From positions 1-20,808 of the forward strand of contig CAZGSP010000067.1 of NCBI GenBank assembly GCA_964528565.1: a stretch of DNA of 20,808 nt, given 5' to 3'. The translations under genes and the position numbers were made by a program. The notes below the pieces were generated by a model. It was not told where the DNA came from, did no database searches, and saw nothing but the letters and a program-made list of their open reading frames with translations. The DNA is from UBA10133 sp964528565. GTDB lineage: Bacteria; Patescibacteriota; Microgenomatia; UBA1400; MFAQ01. Of the stretch, positions 19,321-20,808 are shown piece after piece (positions within the stretch are counted from its first letter, which is position 1; each line of letters starts with the position of its first letter).

Positions 19321-19868
19321 AGTACTTTTGGTTCTCTATCTTTTATTAATCCTGTTTCCGTAATTTTATAGTTACAAGGAGATGCTCCACAATCGGCCTC
19401 GTCATCCCAGTCGGTTTTTGTTGTGGTTCCTGTATTCACCACTATATCCTTATCCTGACTGTTTTCCAAAGCCGCGTAAAAGGCAAAATCGGCGCCATTT
19501 TGGGAAATATATGGATAGTTATTTAAGGTGACGGGATCTTTGGGAATGGCCATATAAATAGAAGGGGCGCCATTGGTGTTAAACGTTTGGATTTTCCCGC
19601 TACACGGCGAATCGGATTCCGTGATAACACCGTTTTCTTTTGTGGCGCAAAGGATATTGTGTTCGGTGTCGGACCAGGGATATCTCCCCACATCACTGTT
19701 AAAAGACTCCACCGCCTTCGCCATTTGATTCAGATCACTTTTTCTTTGGGTGTCCTTGGACTTGACTGTTGCTAGAATATACGACCCGATGCCTACCGCC
19801 GATAAGATCATTATCAAGGCCATCACCAACAGAAGCTCGATCAGTGTAAATCCACGCGTCTTGTTCAC
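19317..19868 (-). CDS. GspG/PilA-like pilin, first of the pilin chain
   Basis: A 183-aa prepilin with leader MNKTRG, then FTLIELLLVMALIMILSAVGIGSY, with cleavage after Gly6 and Glu at +5. KSKDTQRKSDLNQMAKAVESFNSDVGRYPW follows. The start chosen is the GTG at 19868, which gives a standard short leader. A TTG at 19907 would add 13 residues (MFDFCF...), overlap pilD by 8 nt, and give an odd cysteine count. From the GTG there are four cysteines (ILC, SPC, ADC, SPC). The gap to pilD is then 31 nt. Longest of the major-pilin-like group. Confidence 0.8.
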   Translation of the reverse strand: MNKTRGFTLIELLLVMALIMILSAVGIGSYILATVKSKDTQRKSDLNQMAKAVESFNSDVGRYPWSDTEHNILCATKENGVITESDSPCSGKIQTFNTNGAPSIYMAIPKDPVTLNNYPYISQNGADFAFYAALENSQDKDIVVNTGTTTKTDWDDEADCGASPCNYKITETGLIKDREPKVL

Positions 19869-19899
19869 ATCTTCATTCTGCTGGAAATTAAAACAAAAG

Positions 19900-20715
19900 T
19901 CAAACAAGGAAACTCAAGTACCAGCTCCAGATAGCCCCTCCCCAAAGAAGAGAGATCGCCGTCCCGATGATCAGGAACGGTCCGAAGGGTAGGTACTGAG
20001 ACATTTTTTTCTTTTTCAAGGCGATCAGCGAAAGCCCTACAACCGAACCGAGAACAAAGGCCGCAAACATACCGGGCAGTATCTTAGGCCAGCCAAGTAA
20101 CAACCCGAGAGAAGGGGCCAGATAAATATCCCCCAAACCAAAACCATCTACCTTCTTCACCGCTTTGGTAGCAAGCTGGAGTATTACAAATAGAAGACAG
20201 ACACCGGCTCCGGCGGCCAAAGCCCGGAAAAGATCGGTGGGGTTCATAATGCCAAAGCTCGTCAAACCTATTCTGTAAGCCAAAGCCAGAGAAAAGAGGG
20301 TCAGGTTCAGACCAAAAGGAATTACCATATATAGTAGATCGATCACCAGAATGGCAAACATCGTAAGACCGGTGACCAGCCAAAAGACAGGCTGAATAAA
20401 GCTCCAGGGACTCCCAACCAGCTTAAAGAAGTTAAAACCAACCACAAACCACCAAACAAAGAACACTCCCGTCATCAACTCGATCAGGGGATAGCGGATA
20501 GAAATTTTCTTATGACAGAAAGCGCATCTGCCTCCAAGGAAAATAAAGGATAGAACCGGAATGTTCATGTACCAGGGAATCACATGTTTACACTTGGGGC
20601 AAATGGATCGTCCCGATAGGGGAGAGCTACCGTGGGACATCCGCCAAATAACCACGTTCAAAAAACTTCCCCAGACCAGACCCAGTACGAACAGAAATAT
20701 AATTATCAACGCCAT
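19900..20715 (-). CDS. pilD: Prepilin peptidase / N-methyltransferase
   Basis: A 271-aa multi-spanning membrane aspartyl protease that cleaves class III signal peptides and methylates the new N-terminus of the pilins encoded downstream. The N-terminal part (1-75) has the zinc-type cytoplasmic domain: Cys39, Cys42, Cys64 and Cys67 in CPKC...CAFC, and IPWYMNIPVLSFIFLGGRC. The catalytic aspartates are Asp126 (VIDLLYMVIP) and Asp196 in GLGD (193-196). About seven to eight hydrophobic segments follow the usual topology. Length is standard. It stands first in the pilus locus and has a -10 element 7 nt before the ATG. Confidence 0.95.
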   Translation of the reverse strand: MALIIIFLFVLGLVWGSFLNVVIWRMSHGSSPLSGRSICPKCKHVIPWYMNIPVLSFIFLGGRCAFCHKKISIRYPLIELMTGVFFVWWFVVGFNFFKLVGSPWSFIQPVFWLVTGLTMFAILVIDLLYMVIPFGLNLTLFSLALAYRIGLTSFGIMNPTDLFRALAAGAGVCLLFVILQLATKAVKKVDGFGLGDIYLAPSLGLLLGWPKILPGMFAAFVLGSVVGLSLIALKKKKMSQYLPFGPFLIIGTAISLLWGGAIWSWYLSFLV

Positions 20716-20722
20716 ACGATAG

Positions 20723-20728
20723 ATTTTA
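20723..20728 (-). promoter_or_regulatory. -10 element of pilD, leaderless spacing
   Basis: TAAAAT on the minus strand (20728 to 20723), in the context GAGTTAAAAT, ends 7 nt before the pilD ATG. It probably drives the whole pilD-pilin operon. The gap between the C/G palindrome and the hexamer is only a few nt. Confidence 0.6.
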
Positions 20729-20732
20729 ACTC

Positions 20733-20774
20733 AAAACCCCCCCCCCCCGGGGGGGGGGGTTTCTTTTTTTTTTT
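20733..20774. repeat. C12/G11 homopolymer palindrome with A/T flanks
   Basis: AAAA, twelve C (20737-20748), eleven G (20749-20759), TTT, C, then eleven T (20764-20774). This is a perfect hairpin that would look like a terminator on the plus strand. Such homopolymer palindromes also arise at metagenomic contig ends as assembly artefacts. The rest, to 20808, is pyrimidine-rich and I see no gene in it. Confidence 0.5.
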
Positions 20775-20808
20775 CCCTTCCTTCTTTCTAAAACTCTGCG
20801 CAACACAC

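Noticed and set aside
1..20808. CRISPR arrays, transposases, integrases, defence or toxin-antitoxin modules
   Set aside because: No regularly spaced repeats and no reading frames with such motifs were seen on either strand; the coding content is accounted for by housekeeping and pilus genes.
1..20808. Alternative genetic code with TGA as Gly (SR1/Gracilibacteria)
   Set aside because: Several genes, such as tig, khpA and the 66-aa protein, end properly at TGA at the expected family length or before a terminator, and no conserved protein is interrupted by TGA.

Overview
The window looks like a piece of a Candidate Phyla Radiation (Patescibacteria) chromosome, most likely Microgenomates-like. 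The reasons are very compact gene packing, reduced core proteins (a trigger factor without its PPIase domain, a PheT without its tRNA-binding OB domain), a PilD-pilins-PilMNO type IV pilus operon without PilP/PilQ, almost no Shine-Dalgarno sequences, and a C-terminal tail reading LPAGRQ encoded by a small palindrome. I recall such tails as frequent in CPR proteins but could not check this here. TGA is used as a stop (tig, khpA, the 66-aa membrane protein), so the SR1/Gracilibacteria code does not apply. The lineage is an inference; no marker comparison could be run.

Layout. 1-900 holds three tRNA genes (a partial Lys-type gene, Arg-UCG, Leu-UAG) around a secreted lysozyme-fold protein. 945-2393 holds the short trigger factor, a coiled-coil hypothetical protein and tRNA-Val(GAC). 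2394-2626 has a terminator, then a duplicated 3' end of tRNA-Val and a highly foldable segment, then a textbook promoter for a 66-aa membrane protein. 2931-7086 is the translation block infC-rpmI-rplT, terminator, pheS-pheT. Convergent to it is a class A penicillin-binding protein (7093-9654, minus). 9707-13576 is a plus-strand run: a 31-aa membrane peptide, recG, rpmF, nusB, rnc, rpsP, khpA. 13516-20715, all minus, is a type IV pilus locus: pilD, seven class III-signal (prepilin-like) genes joined end to end by ATGA overlaps or direct abutment, one further pilin-like gene lacking Glu5, then pilM-pilN-pilO. Counting that last one, there are eight pilin-like genes.

How the parts work together. 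PilD would cleave and methylate the prepilins; PilM/N/O form the cytoplasmic and inner-membrane platform. The motor ATPases (PilB/PilT) and PilC are not in the window. The PBP and the lysozyme-fold protein point to a peptidoglycan wall. The rest is translation, RNA processing and replication-fork repair.

The strongest unexpected signal is in expression architecture. Nearly every isolated gene has a -10 hexamer (often GGTAAAAT) only 6-11 nt before its start codon or mature tRNA 5' end, which implies leaderless or nearly leaderless transcripts. In several cases the stop codon of the preceding gene lies inside or forms part of that -10 element. The second notable feature is the tRNA-Val 3'-end duplication with its structured spacer. 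No CRISPR array, transposase, integrase or obvious new defence system is present.
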